In this document: one piece after another, positions 47,929-57,621 of the stretch
Layout of the letters: the number at the start of each line of letters is the position of its first letter
How positions within the stretch are numbered: position 1 is the first letter of the stretch
Assembly: GCA_038147195.1 (NCBI GenBank)
Contig: JAYQTB010000004.1
Coordinates: 62,001 to 126,000, forward strand
Reading direction: 5' to 3'
DNA from: Eutrophocola salsuginis
Lineage (GTDB): Bacteria; Pseudomonadota; Gammaproteobacteria; Pseudomonadales; Pseudohongiellaceae
DNA length: 64,000 nt
Program-made: the position numbers and the translations under genes
The notes under the pieces: generated by a model
What the model was told of the DNA's origin: nothing
What the model saw: only the letters and a program-made list of their open reading frames with translations
Database searches by the model: none

Positions 47929-48456
47929 ATGACAGGAAAAGCGCTGACAGTATTCACCTTGATGTTCTTGCTGGCGGGTTGTGCCACTATCGATGATATC
48001 GAATGGCCTGAAGGCGCTTACCCGCGTGACTATTTCGAGAGGGTCTTCATGGAAGATGAAATTGCCCGGATGTATCAGACCAGGGATGATTACCTGCTTT
48101 GGATCACGCGCTTCTATAACGGCTATAGTATTGCACCCGGCTGGTTGAACCTGACGAAACAGGTTATGGATCGACTCGAGGGCGCGGACCCGCAGTGGCG
48201 CTCCGAAGTCAATGAACGTCTTTTTCATCTGGGTGGCCGCATAGGCAGCGAGTGGGCCAAAACCAATGAAGTCCGGTTGCTTAATACCCGCCATGCGGCG
48301 GTCTGGCGTGATGCCTTGATTGAATCGATAAACCAGGGTGATCTCGACAACTACATCACACGTGTTGAAAACGATGTCGAAAGCATCCTGGTGGGCGAAC
48401 TCGACAAGGAAGCCATTTATTTCGAGCGCTACTACATCGACGAATTCGAATTCTGA
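47929..48456 (+). CDS. Lipoprotein of unknown function
   Basis: 175 residues with a lipobox LLAGCATI (Cys near 19). The mature part is Tyr/Trp/Glu-rich (YPRDYFERVFMEDEIARMY, LLWITRFYNGYSIAPGW) and predicted helical. No family is recognised. It lies 28 bases after the quinoprotein dehydrogenase and may be in one operon with it. Confidence 0.6.
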   Translation: MTGKALTVFTLMFLLAGCATIDDIEWPEGAYPRDYFERVFMEDEIARMYQTRDDYLLWITRFYNGYSIAPGWLNLTKQVMDRLEGADPQWRSEVNERLFHLGGRIGSEWAKTNEVRLLNTRHAAVWRDALIESINQGDLDNYITRVENDVESILVGELDKEAIYFERYYIDEFEF

Positions 48457-48480
48457 CCAGCGTCTCCGGGGGGGAGCTAC

Positions 48481-49899
48481 ATGGGAAAATGGACGGAAGA
48501 CACAGCGGCGATCCTGCTGGGTTTCATCATTATCGCCCTGGCCCTTGCCGCATTTGTCATTTCGCCCTTTGGTGAGGTTAATGCTAGCCTCGTTGCGGCA
48601 GAAACCGACGCGACCTTCAGCATTAACGCCTGGTCTGAAGCCAATGACAGTGGCAATGGTCTCACCGCCTTCCTTTCAGATACCGTCAACGGTGCCCGAC
48701 CCGGCCGCTGGCGCCTGAATCCGGTCAGCGCCCTCTCTGTCGATTTCTTTTTTTCCGCGATTATTTTCTTTTTCTTCCTGGCCATCCTGTTCGGTAGCGC
48801 CGCCTTGATGATGGGGCGGTGTGCGGATGCATTCCTTAAGGGCTTTGTATTCATCTTTGCCACAGCCATCCTCGCTTACCTGCTGGCCAACCAGGTCGAA
48901 TTTCGCAGCCTGGGCCTGGGATACGAGTTGTGGGCGATCATTCTGGGGTTGCTCTTCAGTAATGTGCTGGGCGTTCCCGGTTTCGTACGGCCGGCACTGC
49001 AGCCGGAGCTATATATCAAGACAGGACTGGTATTACTGGGAGCCGAGGTACTTTTCGGAAAATTGCTCGCGATCGGCTTGCCTGGCATCTTCGTTTCCTG
49101 GGTAGTTACGCCGGTCGTGCTCATCACTACGTTCTGGTTCGGACAGAGAATCCTGAAAATTTCCTCGAAGACTCTCAATATCACCATCAGCGCCGATATG
49201 TCGGTGTGCGGCGTATCGGCAGCGATCGCAACGGCGGCAGCGTGCCGTGCCAGCAAGGAGGAGCTCACCACAGCTGTGGGTTTGTCCATGATTTTCACTG
49301 CAATCATGATGGTTGCTCTGCCTACCTTCATCAACGCAGTGGGTATGCCTGAAGTGCTTGGTGGCGCATGGATCGGCGGCACTATCGATGCCACTGGTGC
49401 AGTGGTGGCAGCCGGTGCCTTCCTCGGCGATACCGCACTCAACGTAGCAGCGACGATCAAGATGATTCAGAACATTCTTATCGGCGTGCTGGCGTTTGCC
49501 GTTGCCGTGTACTGGACCACGAAGGTGGACAATACGCAGGGTCAGGTCGTTGGAGCCTCTGAGATCTGGTTGCGATTTCCAAAGTTTGTATTAGGTTTCC
49601 TCGTTGCCAGCATCCTGTTTTCCCTGATCATCGAGATGTTGAACACCAGTACTGCCACCGTGCTGGTGGAAAACGGCGCACTGGATTTCACCTCGGATAT
49701 GCGCGGCTGGATGTTCTGCTTGGCTTTCTCCAGCATTGGCCTGTCCGCTAATTTCCGTGAACTCAAATCCCAGTTCCACGGCGGCAAGCCATTGGTCCTG
49801 TATCTGTGCGGTCAGACTCTGAACCTGTGCCTGACCCTGTTCATGGCTTGGCTGATGTTCTACGTTGTCTTTCCCGACATTACGGACAGGCTGCAGTGA
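48481..49899 (+). CDS. YeiH/UPF0324-family membrane transporter
   Basis: 472 residues with about 10-12 helices. An N-terminal extra segment of about 130 residues contains one helix and an extracytoplasmic loop. The conserved domain has IKTGLVLLGAEVLFG, MSVCGVSAAIATAAACRA and GGTIDATGAVVAAG. The family is annotated as putative sulfate exporters, with little direct evidence. The next gene overlaps its stop (GTGA). Confidence 0.85.
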   Translation: MGKWTEDTAAILLGFIIIALALAAFVISPFGEVNASLVAAETDATFSINAWSEANDSGNGLTAFLSDTVNGARPGRWRLNPVSALSVDFFFSAIIFFFFLAILFGSAALMMGRCADAFLKGFVFIFATAILAYLLANQVEFRSLGLGYELWAIILGLLFSNVLGVPGFVRPALQPELYIKTGLVLLGAEVLFGKLLAIGLPGIFVSWVVTPVVLITTFWFGQRILKISSKTLNITISADMSVCGVSAAIATAAACRASKEELTTAVGLSMIFTAIMMVALPTFINAVGMPEVLGGAWIGGTIDATGAVVAAGAFLGDTALNVAATIKMIQNILIGVLAFAVAVYWTTKVDNTQGQVVGASEIWLRFPKFVLGFLVASILFSLIIEMLNTSTATVLVENGALDFTSDMRGWMFCLAFSSIGLSANFRELKSQFHGGKPLVLYLCGQTLNLCLTLFMAWLMFYVVFPDITDRLQ

Positions 49900-50129
49900 T
49901 TAAGTCCAAAGTCGTAAAACTGGTGCTTTTCCTTCTGAGTCTGGTCGTGTTGCAACAGGGAATCGCCCTGGGCAAACAACGATTTCCTGCACTAGATAGG
50001 CAGCTTGCAGTTATTGCTGAAAATGACATTGACCCTTCTGCCCTGTTCTATACGGAAAGTCCGCTCGCCCTGGCAGCAGAAAAAAATTTGCGGGCCAAGA
50101 TAAATTCCAATCAGGCCAGCACACATTGA
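49896..50129 (+). CDS. Small membrane-anchored hypothetical protein
   Basis: 77 residues from a GTG overlapping the transporter stop. A basic start (VIKSKVVK), one helix (LVLFLLSLVVLQQGIAL) and a soluble tail (IAENDIDPSALFYTE) are visible. The coupled start suggests it works with the transporter. The family is unknown. Confidence 0.6.
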   Translation: MIKSKVVKLVLFLLSLVVLQQGIALGKQRFPALDRQLAVIAENDIDPSALFYTESPLALAAEKNLRAKINSNQASTH

Positions 50130-50190
50130 AATTGTCCCGGCTCGGGACTGCCCCCTATAATCGCTGCTTTCACCCTGACCGGTACTTTTT

Positions 50191-51090
50191 GTGAACGGCT
50201 GGCAGCGCTGGGTGCAGGCCCCGCAGACAACACGCTTTCGACGCTTCCTATTCCAGGTTCACCTGTGGCCCGGCATTGGTCTGGGTATGTATATTCTCCT
50301 CATTAGCGTCACCGGTTCCGCAGTCGTTCTGCGTCCCCAGATCAACCGCTGGTTCGTGCCGAACCAGGTCGCTTCCACGGCAGGTGAGGCGCTCAGCGGC
50401 ATAGCGCTGGAAGCGGTAGTTGCGGAGGTTTACCGCGAATATACCGTAAGGAATATCGTACCCCCTCGACGCGAGGGCAGTGCTGTATATGTGGCACTGG
50501 AAAGAAACGGTGAGGAGAGCAGCCGCTACTTCGACCATTATGCCGGGGCCGATCTGGGGGAGACCTACCCGTGGCAGGTGCGCACGGTGGAATGGGTGAC
50601 CCGCCTGCACGATGACCTGCTGCTGGATCGTACGCTGGGTCGCAGGATCAACGCCTTCGGCGGCATGCTTTTGCTGGCGATGGTGCTGACAGGTGTGGTC
50701 ATTTGGTGGCAGGGCAGGCGCCGCTGGGTCGACGGCCTGGTTATCAGACGTGCCGGTGCACATTCTTTGATGTGGCAGTTGCACAGCTTTCTCGGCTTCT
50801 GGACCTTGCTTTTGATGCTGGTCTGGGGTGTCACGGCGATTTATTTCGCGTTTCCCGAACCCTTTGACTATATCGTCGATGCCATGGACAAAGACCTGGA
50901 GGACTTTGATCGCCCGGACGGCTGGCTGCGTTTCCTGGTAAACCTTCACTTCGGTCGTTTTCGCGGATCGTGGCCGGGTCTGCCCTATATCTGGGTAGTG
51001 CTGGGATTGTTGCCTGCGGTGATGTTCATCTCCGGATTTGTGCTTTGGTACCGGCGGGTACTGAAGCGTTACCTAGGTGCCGACAAATAA
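50191..51090 (+). CDS. PepSY-associated membrane protein
   Basis: 299 residues from a GTG. It shows the PepSY_TM layout: VHLWPGIGLGMYILLISVTGSAVV, a periplasmic PepSY-like part, LHDDLLLDRTLGRRINAFGG, then three more helices (LLLAMVLTGVVIWWQG, FWTLLLMLVWGVTAIYF, IWVVLGLLPAVMFISGFVLWY). Such proteins often sit by TonB receptors or redox enzymes and may carry electrons for ferric-siderophore or other reductions. The specific role is unknown. Confidence 0.85.
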   Translation: MNGWQRWVQAPQTTRFRRFLFQVHLWPGIGLGMYILLISVTGSAVVLRPQINRWFVPNQVASTAGEALSGIALEAVVAEVYREYTVRNIVPPRREGSAVYVALERNGEESSRYFDHYAGADLGETYPWQVRTVEWVTRLHDDLLLDRTLGRRINAFGGMLLLAMVLTGVVIWWQGRRRWVDGLVIRRAGAHSLMWQLHSFLGFWTLLLMLVWGVTAIYFAFPEPFDYIVDAMDKDLEDFDRPDGWLRFLVNLHFGRFRGSWPGLPYIWVVLGLLPAVMFISGFVLWYRRVLKRYLGADK

Positions 51091-51289
51091 CACCACCACA
51101 GCACGCGCCCGCGCAACCTCCACCATGTCGCCGATCGTGTGGGTGCCGTTCTGAATATCCTTGGCTTTTCTTCAATTTGCGTATGCACCCTGTCTATTTG
51201 GGGTATTTAATCATTGGTATGCTGTGATTGGATTTAGGTACACTTATAAGAATGTGACCAGAAAACAGCTACCGGAAACCAGGAGTATC

Positions 51290-52897
51290 ATGCGGGCATT
51301 CAAGACCCTGCTCATTCTCAGCCATCGTTATATCGGCATACCGCTGAGTTTCCTTTTTGTTATCTGGTTTGCTTCCGCCTTCGTTATGATCTATGCCGGC
51401 GGCATGCCCCGGGTAACTCCGGCCATGCGTATCGAGGGTGCCAGTGCGCTGGTGATGGAGGAGGTGAAGGTATCTCCCTGGCAGGCGGTCGGCCTGCTTG
51501 GCTATTCCCCGTTCGAGGCGAAGCTGCGTACGTTACTCGATCGCCCTGTCTATGAATTTCCTGAAGTACGTGCGCCCAGTACCTTTATCTGGGCGGATAC
51601 AGGTGAATTCCTGGATTCAATGACACCGGAGCAGGGTGCACGGATCGCCAGCGATTTCCTTGGAATTCCGGTTGCCCAGTTCACCTATACCGGCCTGCTC
51701 ACAGTCCCCGATCAGTGGACTATCGCCACGCCTAATGAATTGCCGCTCTACCAGTACGTCGTGGCGGATGCCTACGGCACAGAAGTGTATGTATCGCCGA
51801 TGAGGGCTGAGGTCACCGTCTACACCACACGTCAAAGCCGTATCCTCGCCTGGCTAGGGACCATTCCACACTGGTTCTATTTTGCTGACCTGCGCGCAAA
51901 CCAGCCGCTGTGGTATAACATCGTAGTGTGGACATCGGGCATCGGCTGCATACTCGCCCTGCTCGGCCTCGTTATGAGCGTGACGCAGCTGCGCAAGGTG
52001 AGGCCCTTCAACTTGCGTAAGGCGATTCCGTATCGGGGCATGATGCGCTGGCACTACATACTGGGCACCGTGTTTGGTATTTTTATACTGACCTGGGCGT
52101 TCAGCGGACTATTGTCCATGGAGCCTTTTGCCTGGACGAATGCCCGCGGCCTGGCCGTCAATGAAGGCGTGTTCCAGGAAGGTATTCTCGAGTTGGAATC
52201 CTTTCCAACCATCGACGCCGACCAGTGGCGAACCTTGGCGGCAGATCAGGGTGTAAACGGCGACATCAAGGAAGTGGAATTTCGCTGGATTGGTGGTGAA
52301 CCCTACTACCTGGCCAGTTACAGCAACAGCAACGGCGTCGACATGAGCAAGCGTGATCGCCTGCACCAGCCGTACTACATCATCGGCCAGCTGGAAGCAG
52401 GCAGCCTGCTGGTCAATGCAAGGGAATTTAGAATTCAGGACGGCTTTGATATCGACAGCCTGGTAGCTAAACTTGACGCTAGCGTCGAGGATGCGAATGT
52501 TACGGCATACGACTTGTTGTTCGAATACGACGATTATTACTATTCGCGTGGCAACCAGTTGCCCCTGCCTATATTGCGTATCAAGTTCGATGATCCTGAG
52601 GAGAGCTGGATATATGTGGATCCGCGAAAAAGCGAGTTGCTGAGTCTCATTCACAAGCACAGCCGCATCGAGCGCTGGCTTTACAGCGGGCTGCATAGCC
52701 TGGACTTCGCCTTCTGGTATCACCGGCGCCCGTTGTGGGATGCCGGCATGATCATCCTGCTGGCAGGTGGACTGGTAGTCAGCCTGATCGGTCTCTGGTT
52801 CGGCCTGACGCGCATGAAGAACGACATCAGGCTGGTGTATGCGAGGCTTTCATTACATAAAAACAAGTCGCAAGAGGTTTCCAGTGTTTCGCATTAA
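51290..52897 (+). CDS. PepSY domain membrane protein, larger
   Basis: 535 residues from ATG 51290 (AGGAG at 51281), preferred over an ATG 43 codons upstream that has no support. About four helices are visible (IPLSFLFVIWFASAFVMIYAGG, TSGIGCILALLGLVMSV, YILGTVFGIFILTWAFSGLL, AGMIILLAGGLVVSLIGLWFGL), with a large periplasmic part between them. IHKHSRIERWLYSGLHSLDF is a PepSY-TM-like motif. It is related in layout to the preceding gene and probably acts with it. Confidence 0.82.
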   Translation: MRAFKTLLILSHRYIGIPLSFLFVIWFASAFVMIYAGGMPRVTPAMRIEGASALVMEEVKVSPWQAVGLLGYSPFEAKLRTLLDRPVYEFPEVRAPSTFIWADTGEFLDSMTPEQGARIASDFLGIPVAQFTYTGLLTVPDQWTIATPNELPLYQYVVADAYGTEVYVSPMRAEVTVYTTRQSRILAWLGTIPHWFYFADLRANQPLWYNIVVWTSGIGCILALLGLVMSVTQLRKVRPFNLRKAIPYRGMMRWHYILGTVFGIFILTWAFSGLLSMEPFAWTNARGLAVNEGVFQEGILELESFPTIDADQWRTLAADQGVNGDIKEVEFRWIGGEPYYLASYSNSNGVDMSKRDRLHQPYYIIGQLEAGSLLVNAREFRIQDGFDIDSLVAKLDASVEDANVTAYDLLFEYDDYYYSRGNQLPLPILRIKFDDPEESWIYVDPRKSELLSLIHKHSRIERWLYSGLHSLDFAFWYHRRPLWDAGMIILLAGGLVVSLIGLWFGLTRMKNDIRLVYARLSLHKNKSQEVSSVSH

Positions 52898-54074
52898 GTC
52901 ATTTATTACCAGCGCTTTACTCCTATTTGGTTCTTTCAATCTATATGCCCAGGACGTGCTCGGTGACGGCCCTTGGTATTTCGATACCTATGCGCCCTCA
53001 TCCCGTATCAAGGTCTCCGTGGTGGCCCGCGGTATGACCAACCCCTGGGGAATGGCTTTCCTGCCAAGCGGCAATATTCTCGTTGCCCAGAAACCCGGTG
53101 GTTTTCGCCTGATCCGTCAGGGACAGATGACGCCTGACGTCGTCGATGGCTCCCCGAAAGTCGAAGTGGCCTCCGGCGGCGGCCTGATGGATGTAGTGCT
53201 GCATCCGGACTTTGCCAGCAATCGCCTCGTGTATTTCACCTACGTGAAAAACGCCGAACCGCCAGCCGGCGCCCGTTACTACGCCACTACCGCCATGGCA
53301 CGTGGACGCCTAAACGAGGAAGAGACCTCCTTGGAAAATGTCGAGGATGTTTTCGTTGCTGAAGCCTGGGACCCCACGCCCGGTGGACATGGCTCGCGCT
53401 TGCGGTTTGCGCCCGACGGTACCGTATTCATGAGTTCGCCGTTCCGGCGCAACTTTGAGAAACCCCAGGACACCATGAGTGACATCAGCAAACTATTGCG
53501 CCTGAACGATGACGGCTCGATCCCGCGCGACAATCCCTTTGTCGGCCGCGAAGGATACCTGCCAGAGATCTGGTCCATAGGTCACCGTGCAATGGAAGGT
53601 ATCGCCTTCCATCCGTTAACGGGTGAACTGTGGGCCAGTGAACATGGACCGCAGGGCGGGGATGAAGTGAATATTATTGAGCCAGGTGGCAACTATGGCT
53701 GGCCGGTGGTCAGTTATGGTCGGGACTATGATGGTACTCGCGTATCGCCACAGCCCTGGCAACCGGACATGCTGCAGCCGGAAATTTTCTGGGTGCCGTC
53801 TATCGCTACTTCCGGCCTGATGTTTTACACCGGTGATGAGTTTCCACAATGGGAGAACGATCTGTTTGTAGGTTCATTGATGACGGCGCGCGTGCCGGGC
53901 ACCGGTCATATTGAGCGCATCAATTTCAACGAGAATGGCGAACAGCGTCGGGAATCCTTGTTGCGTGAACTGCACCAGCGCGTGCGTGATGTCCAGCAGG
54001 GCCCTGACGGGCTGATATACGTGCTGACGGAGGAAACCGATGGTGCATTGCTGGTTATAGAGCCCGCCGATTAA
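52884..54074 (+). CDS. PQQ-dependent aldose sugar dehydrogenase (YliI/sGDH type)
   Basis: 396 residues from the GTG at 52884 (AAGAGG upstream), overlapping the PepSY gene end. The signal peptide is SFITSALLLFGSFNLYAQ. The six-bladed propeller shows MTNPWGMAFLPSGNILVAQ, HGSRLRFAPDG, GHRAMEGIAFHPLTGELW, SEHGPQGGDEVNIIEPGGN and YGWPVVSYGRDY, which carry the catalytic His and the PQQ and Ca ligands in the soluble glucose dehydrogenase family. It oxidises sugars in the periplasm. Confidence 0.9.
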   Translation: MFRIKSFITSALLLFGSFNLYAQDVLGDGPWYFDTYAPSSRIKVSVVARGMTNPWGMAFLPSGNILVAQKPGGFRLIRQGQMTPDVVDGSPKVEVASGGGLMDVVLHPDFASNRLVYFTYVKNAEPPAGARYYATTAMARGRLNEEETSLENVEDVFVAEAWDPTPGGHGSRLRFAPDGTVFMSSPFRRNFEKPQDTMSDISKLLRLNDDGSIPRDNPFVGREGYLPEIWSIGHRAMEGIAFHPLTGELWASEHGPQGGDEVNIIEPGGNYGWPVVSYGRDYDGTRVSPQPWQPDMLQPEIFWVPSIATSGLMFYTGDEFPQWENDLFVGSLMTARVPGTGHIERINFNENGEQRRESLLRELHQRVRDVQQGPDGLIYVLTEETDGALLVIEPAD

Positions 54075-54140
54075 GCAGATTTTTGCGAAGTTACCTGCAA
54101 TAGAAGTCTGCTCAGATAATGCTGTATGAACTTGCAGTGG

Positions 54141-55082
54141 TTAAAAAATTTCAATCTCGAGGTTGAGGATTTCCTCGATCAGGCTGAAGTTACCAATATA
54201 GAAGGCCCCGAGAATCTCGCCCTGCAATTGCTGGATGTTGCCCCCAAATTTAGGGGTGATACTCAGCTTCAGCGTCCTTTCTCCTTCCAAGAATTCCGCA
54301 ATGCTGGCCAGAAATCGTTGTGCCTGCGGCTGTAGCTGTTGTGGTGCGAATAGCAGCATGGCCTGCATTTGTGTAAGAAACTGCATGCGGTAATCCGCAG
54401 CACTCAGGCCGGCATTCTCTCCGTTGATCGCCATCAAAGCATCGACCATTCCCAGGTCACGCAGTGCAATATTGGCCGACGGAATATCGGCATCCTGCAT
54501 CATCATGAAAAAAGTTACCGGGTTCGCGGCTGCCCCGGGGTGGTTGCCGAATTGCTCCAGTGACACGTTTTTTATCACCGAGTCCGAACTGATCTTGAAT
54601 GATCCCGGCAAGACGATACTGAAGGTGGTATCCAGCTGCCGGTCATCATTTGGCTGATAGTTATATCTGTAGTTAAAAGTCATGGGCAGCAAGTCCTCGT
54701 CCATGACAGTGTCGAGGTAGGCATTGAGGGCGCGGTTGGGTGAGTTACCGAACCGGGGTATGCCATTTGGAAAGCGTATGCCGCTGGCAGTCAGGGAGAG
54801 ATGTTGTGGCTGCTCATTGGCATAGTCGAAATCCGTGATGCGGATTTCCTCTAGTATGTATTCGACACCGGTGGTATCTACGACATGCAAGTTGGCGAGC
54901 AAGATATTGCCGCGCAGGTCGATGCTGACGTTCTCGAAATTCAATGCCTGGTAGTCACCATCCTCAATGAATTCGGCGATGCGCGAATCAACTAGGGCTT
55001 TTACATGCCGATTGGCATAGAACCAGGTGCTGCCCACCGCGAGCAGCAGAGTGAGGGGAATGATGGTCAGCAGTTTTTTCAT
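54141..55082 (-). CDS. Hypothetical exported protein
   Basis: 313 residues from ATG 55082; a 36-codon upstream extension in the same frame is not supported. It has a signal or anchor helix, LTIIPLTLLLAVGSTWFYAN. The periplasmic body has NFENVSIDLRGNILLANLHV, DFDYANEQPQHLSLTASGI and DADIPSANIALRDLGMVDAL. It may be distantly related to DUF945/YdgA-type proteins, but I am not sure. It has no operon partner. Confidence 0.6.
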   Translation of the reverse strand: MKKLLTIIPLTLLLAVGSTWFYANRHVKALVDSRIAEFIEDGDYQALNFENVSIDLRGNILLANLHVVDTTGVEYILEEIRITDFDYANEQPQHLSLTASGIRFPNGIPRFGNSPNRALNAYLDTVMDEDLLPMTFNYRYNYQPNDDRQLDTTFSIVLPGSFKISSDSVIKNVSLEQFGNHPGAAANPVTFFMMMQDADIPSANIALRDLGMVDALMAINGENAGLSAADYRMQFLTQMQAMLLFAPQQLQPQAQRFLASIAEFLEGERTLKLSITPKFGGNIQQLQGEILGAFYIGNFSLIEEILNLEIEIF

Positions 55083-55227
55083 AAAATTACGTTTAATTCT
55101 GTTTTTCATCCAGTGGCTACAATAGACTAAGACCACAATAAGAACTACTCGTTTGTATACTCCTGAGAAAATCACACCATCATAAAACAACAGAGTATTG
55201 CCTGGCAGATCGGCGAGAACGTCATCA

Positions 55228-55530
55228 TGGAAGAGTTTTTTGCCGCAAAAGACACGACATCGGAAGGAATGGAGGATGAATTTCCTATGTTCGGCTGCGG
55301 CGGCGAGATCGCCTTTCTGAGCAGGGTGTCATGGGTCAAGGCCTGTCATGAAACCAATATCTAGATGCCCTGGCCGGCCCACGGCGCCCACCTGCTGATC
55401 AAGGGCTTTGAAATCCTTCCTACTGACATTGGCCGCTTGTTGCGCATCGGCGACGTGGAACTGGAAATAGCGCGGCAACATGTGCTGTGCGCCGGACTAA
55501 AAGACCAGGCGAAATCCTGGCGTGGTTGAA
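55228..55530 (+). pseudogene. Broken protein with MOSC-like C-terminus
   Basis: One frame reads MEEFFAAKDTTSEGMEDEF to HETNI, a TAG at 55363-55365, then MPWPAHGAHLLIKGFEI and LRIGDVELEIARQHVLCAGL to a TGA at 55528. The last part resembles the end of a MOSC domain (rIGdv.LEi...PC..L). The gene has an internal stop and is short. The assignment is tentative. Confidence 0.4.
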
Positions 55531-55561
55531 TGTTCGGCAGCAATATTCAGAGCGCCCCAGT

Positions 55562-56290
55562 GTGCTGGATTTTTACCTACCTCTTTTTCTCTTCCTGCTG
55601 TGACCCCTGGCCAGTGCCGCTGACTGCGTGATTCTCCTGCATGGTCTGGCCAGGACTTCGGCGTCTCTCAACAGGATCGAAAGCGCGCTGGTGACTGAAG
55701 GTTACATCGTCGCCAATATCGATTACCCGTCCCGTGATGGAGTGATTAGTGTGCTAGCACCGCTGGCTGTCGATGCCGGCCTGGACCGATGTCGTGAACA
55801 GGCAGCCGAACGCATTAATTTCGTGACGCATTCCATGGGCGGCATACTCGTGAGGTTCTACTTAGCTGGCCACGAGATTCGTGAAATGCACCGTGCTGTC
55901 ATGCTGGCGCCGCCCAACCAGGGCAGCAAATTAGTGGATGTTTATCGCCATGTGCCGGGATACAACCTGCTCAACGGACCGGCGGGCCTGCAGTTGGGCA
56001 CGGACGCCGAGAGTTTACCGCTGGCGCTGGGTCCTGTTGAATTCGACCTGGGGGTAATCGCCGGCAACCGGACCATCAATGTTATCCTGTCCCAGTTCCT
56101 CGATAATCCTGACGACGGCAAGGTTTCAGTGGCAAGCACACGTGTTGAAGGTATGTGTGGTTTTATTGAGATGCCGGTAACCCATACTCTGATGATGCGT
56201 AACCGTAAGGTGATCGATCAGGTGCTGCACTATCTGGCGGAGGGGGAGTTCAGCGATGTGGCTGCAGAACGCAACCTATGTATGGATTGA
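55562..56290 (+). pseudogene. Secreted lipase/esterase interrupted in its signal peptide
   Basis: An alpha/beta hydrolase. LLHGLARTSASLNRIE, the nucleophile elbow THSMGGILVRFYLAG, FLDNPDDGKVSVASTRVEG and the late His in MPVTHTLMMRN are intact. From GTG 55562 the natural leader VLDFYLPLFLFLL is followed by TGA (55601-55603) and then PLASAADC, a signal peptide interrupted by one stop. A GTG start at 55628 gives an open 220-residue frame but no signal peptide. It is either a pseudogene or a cytoplasmic-only product. Confidence 0.75.
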
Positions 56291-56296
56291 ACCGGA

Positions 56297-57262
56297 TCAG
56301 CTATCGCGGTTGAAGGCGGCTTCTGCAACCTGCGCGAGGCCGATGCGGTATTCGTTGTCCGGCAGGCAGTCCAGACACCTCAGGGCGGTATCGATGCATG
56401 CGCCGGCTTTTTGCCTCGTGTAATCGAGGGCGCCGGAGCGGATGACAGCTTCCAAGATGGCGTCTAGCTTTTCGAGCCCGCTGCCGATAATGGCCTTCTC
56501 GATCAGGGCGCGGTCGGCATCGGTGCCGTTTTGCATGGTGTAGATGAGGGGCAGGGTAGGTTTGCCCTCTGACAGGTCGTCACCCACGTTCTTGCCCATG
56601 GTTGCGCTGTAGCCCGAGTAGTCCAGCACATCATCCACCAACTGAAAGGCGAGGCCCACCTGCAGGCCGAACTGGTGCAGGTTTTCCTGGATAGTGGTAT
56701 CGGCCCCAGCCAGGATAGCGGCCGATTTGCAGGCTGCGGCAAACAGGATGGCGGTCTTGTTGAGGATAACCTGCATGTAGTCCGCCTCGGTAGCGTTCGG
56801 ATTGCGCTGGTTGACCAACTGAAGCACTTCCCCTTCGGAAATCTTGTTGGTCGTGCTCGCCATCACGTCCATGATGGCCATGTCACCGATATTCACTAGC
56901 AGCTCGAAGGCGCGGGAGTAGATGAAATCACCGACCAACACACTCGAGGGGTTGTCCCAGCGGGTATTGGCCGTAGGACGGCCCCGGCGCATTTCCGACA
57001 TGTCGACAACGTCGTCGTGGAGCAGGGTAGCGGTGTGCAGAAATTCGATCACTGTTGCCAGGCCGATATGGTCCTGACCGGCATAGCCCAGATTGCGGCT
57101 GGTCAACAGGACCAGTACCGGGCGCATGCGTTTGCCGCCGGCCTCGATGATGTAATGGCCGATACTTTCGATGAGAGGGACTTCGGAATGAAGCTGCGAG
57201 ACGACGGAATCGTTCAGCGCGGCAAAATCATCGGCGACGATCTGTTGGATGTGTGCAACCAT
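56297..57262 (-). CDS. ispB: Octaprenyl diphosphate synthase
   Basis: 321 residues. A trans-prenyltransferase for the quinone side chain. The first Asp-rich motif is LLHDDVVDMSEMRRGRP, the second LVDDVLDYSGY, and GGKRMRPVLVLL is near the start. It is divergent from rplU, the conserved gammaproteobacterial arrangement. Confidence 0.96.
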   Translation of the reverse strand: MVAHIQQIVADDFAALNDSVVSQLHSEVPLIESIGHYIIEAGGKRMRPVLVLLTSRNLGYAGQDHIGLATVIEFLHTATLLHDDVVDMSEMRRGRPTANTRWDNPSSVLVGDFIYSRAFELLVNIGDMAIMDVMASTTNKISEGEVLQLVNQRNPNATEADYMQVILNKTAILFAAACKSAAILAGADTTIQENLHQFGLQVGLAFQLVDDVLDYSGYSATMGKNVGDDLSEGKPTLPLIYTMQNGTDADRALIEKAIIGSGLEKLDAILEAVIRSGALDYTRQKAGACIDTALRCLDCLPDNEYRIGLAQVAEAAFNRDS

Positions 57263-57621
57263 AAACTGCTCTGAAAACAGCCTCGAATGTTAGAGGCAGG
57301 CCCCGGCCAAGTAAAGGGTATCGGTGCCGCCATAGCCTGGCCAGACCGATTCTGGTCAAACCCACGGATTCAGTGCCTTAAAGGCAGTGCGTAAGACCGG
57401 TCCAGAGCACCCCTGGAGGCCCCAATAAATGGCCGTTTCAGGTTGCGTAAGTCCGTGTGTTCCCGTACAATTGCCGCCCTCGTGACCTCCGGCCCATCTC
57501 AACCCTGAAGATTTGCCACTCATTTACAGAATTGGTGTGACAAACGGGTGTTTTTTATACGGGAAAATGGCCGGCAACAGACAGTTTATCCTGTATAGCA
57601 ATCGGGCTATTGGAGCAGTAT
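57263..57621. other. 359-base ispB-rplU divergent region
   Basis: It holds the promoter for rplU at 57443-57471 and presumably the ispB promoter. A small hairpin GACC-GATTCT-GGTC lies near 57346. The remaining leader before rplU is about 145 bases; I see no defined riboregulator in it. Confidence 0.5.
57443..57471 (+). promoter_or_regulatory. Probable sigma-70 promoter for rplU-rpmA
   Basis: TTGCGT (57443-57448) and TACAAT (57466-57471) are spaced by 17 bases. The start point would leave a leader of about 145 bases before rplU. The -35 is weak. Confidence 0.4.
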
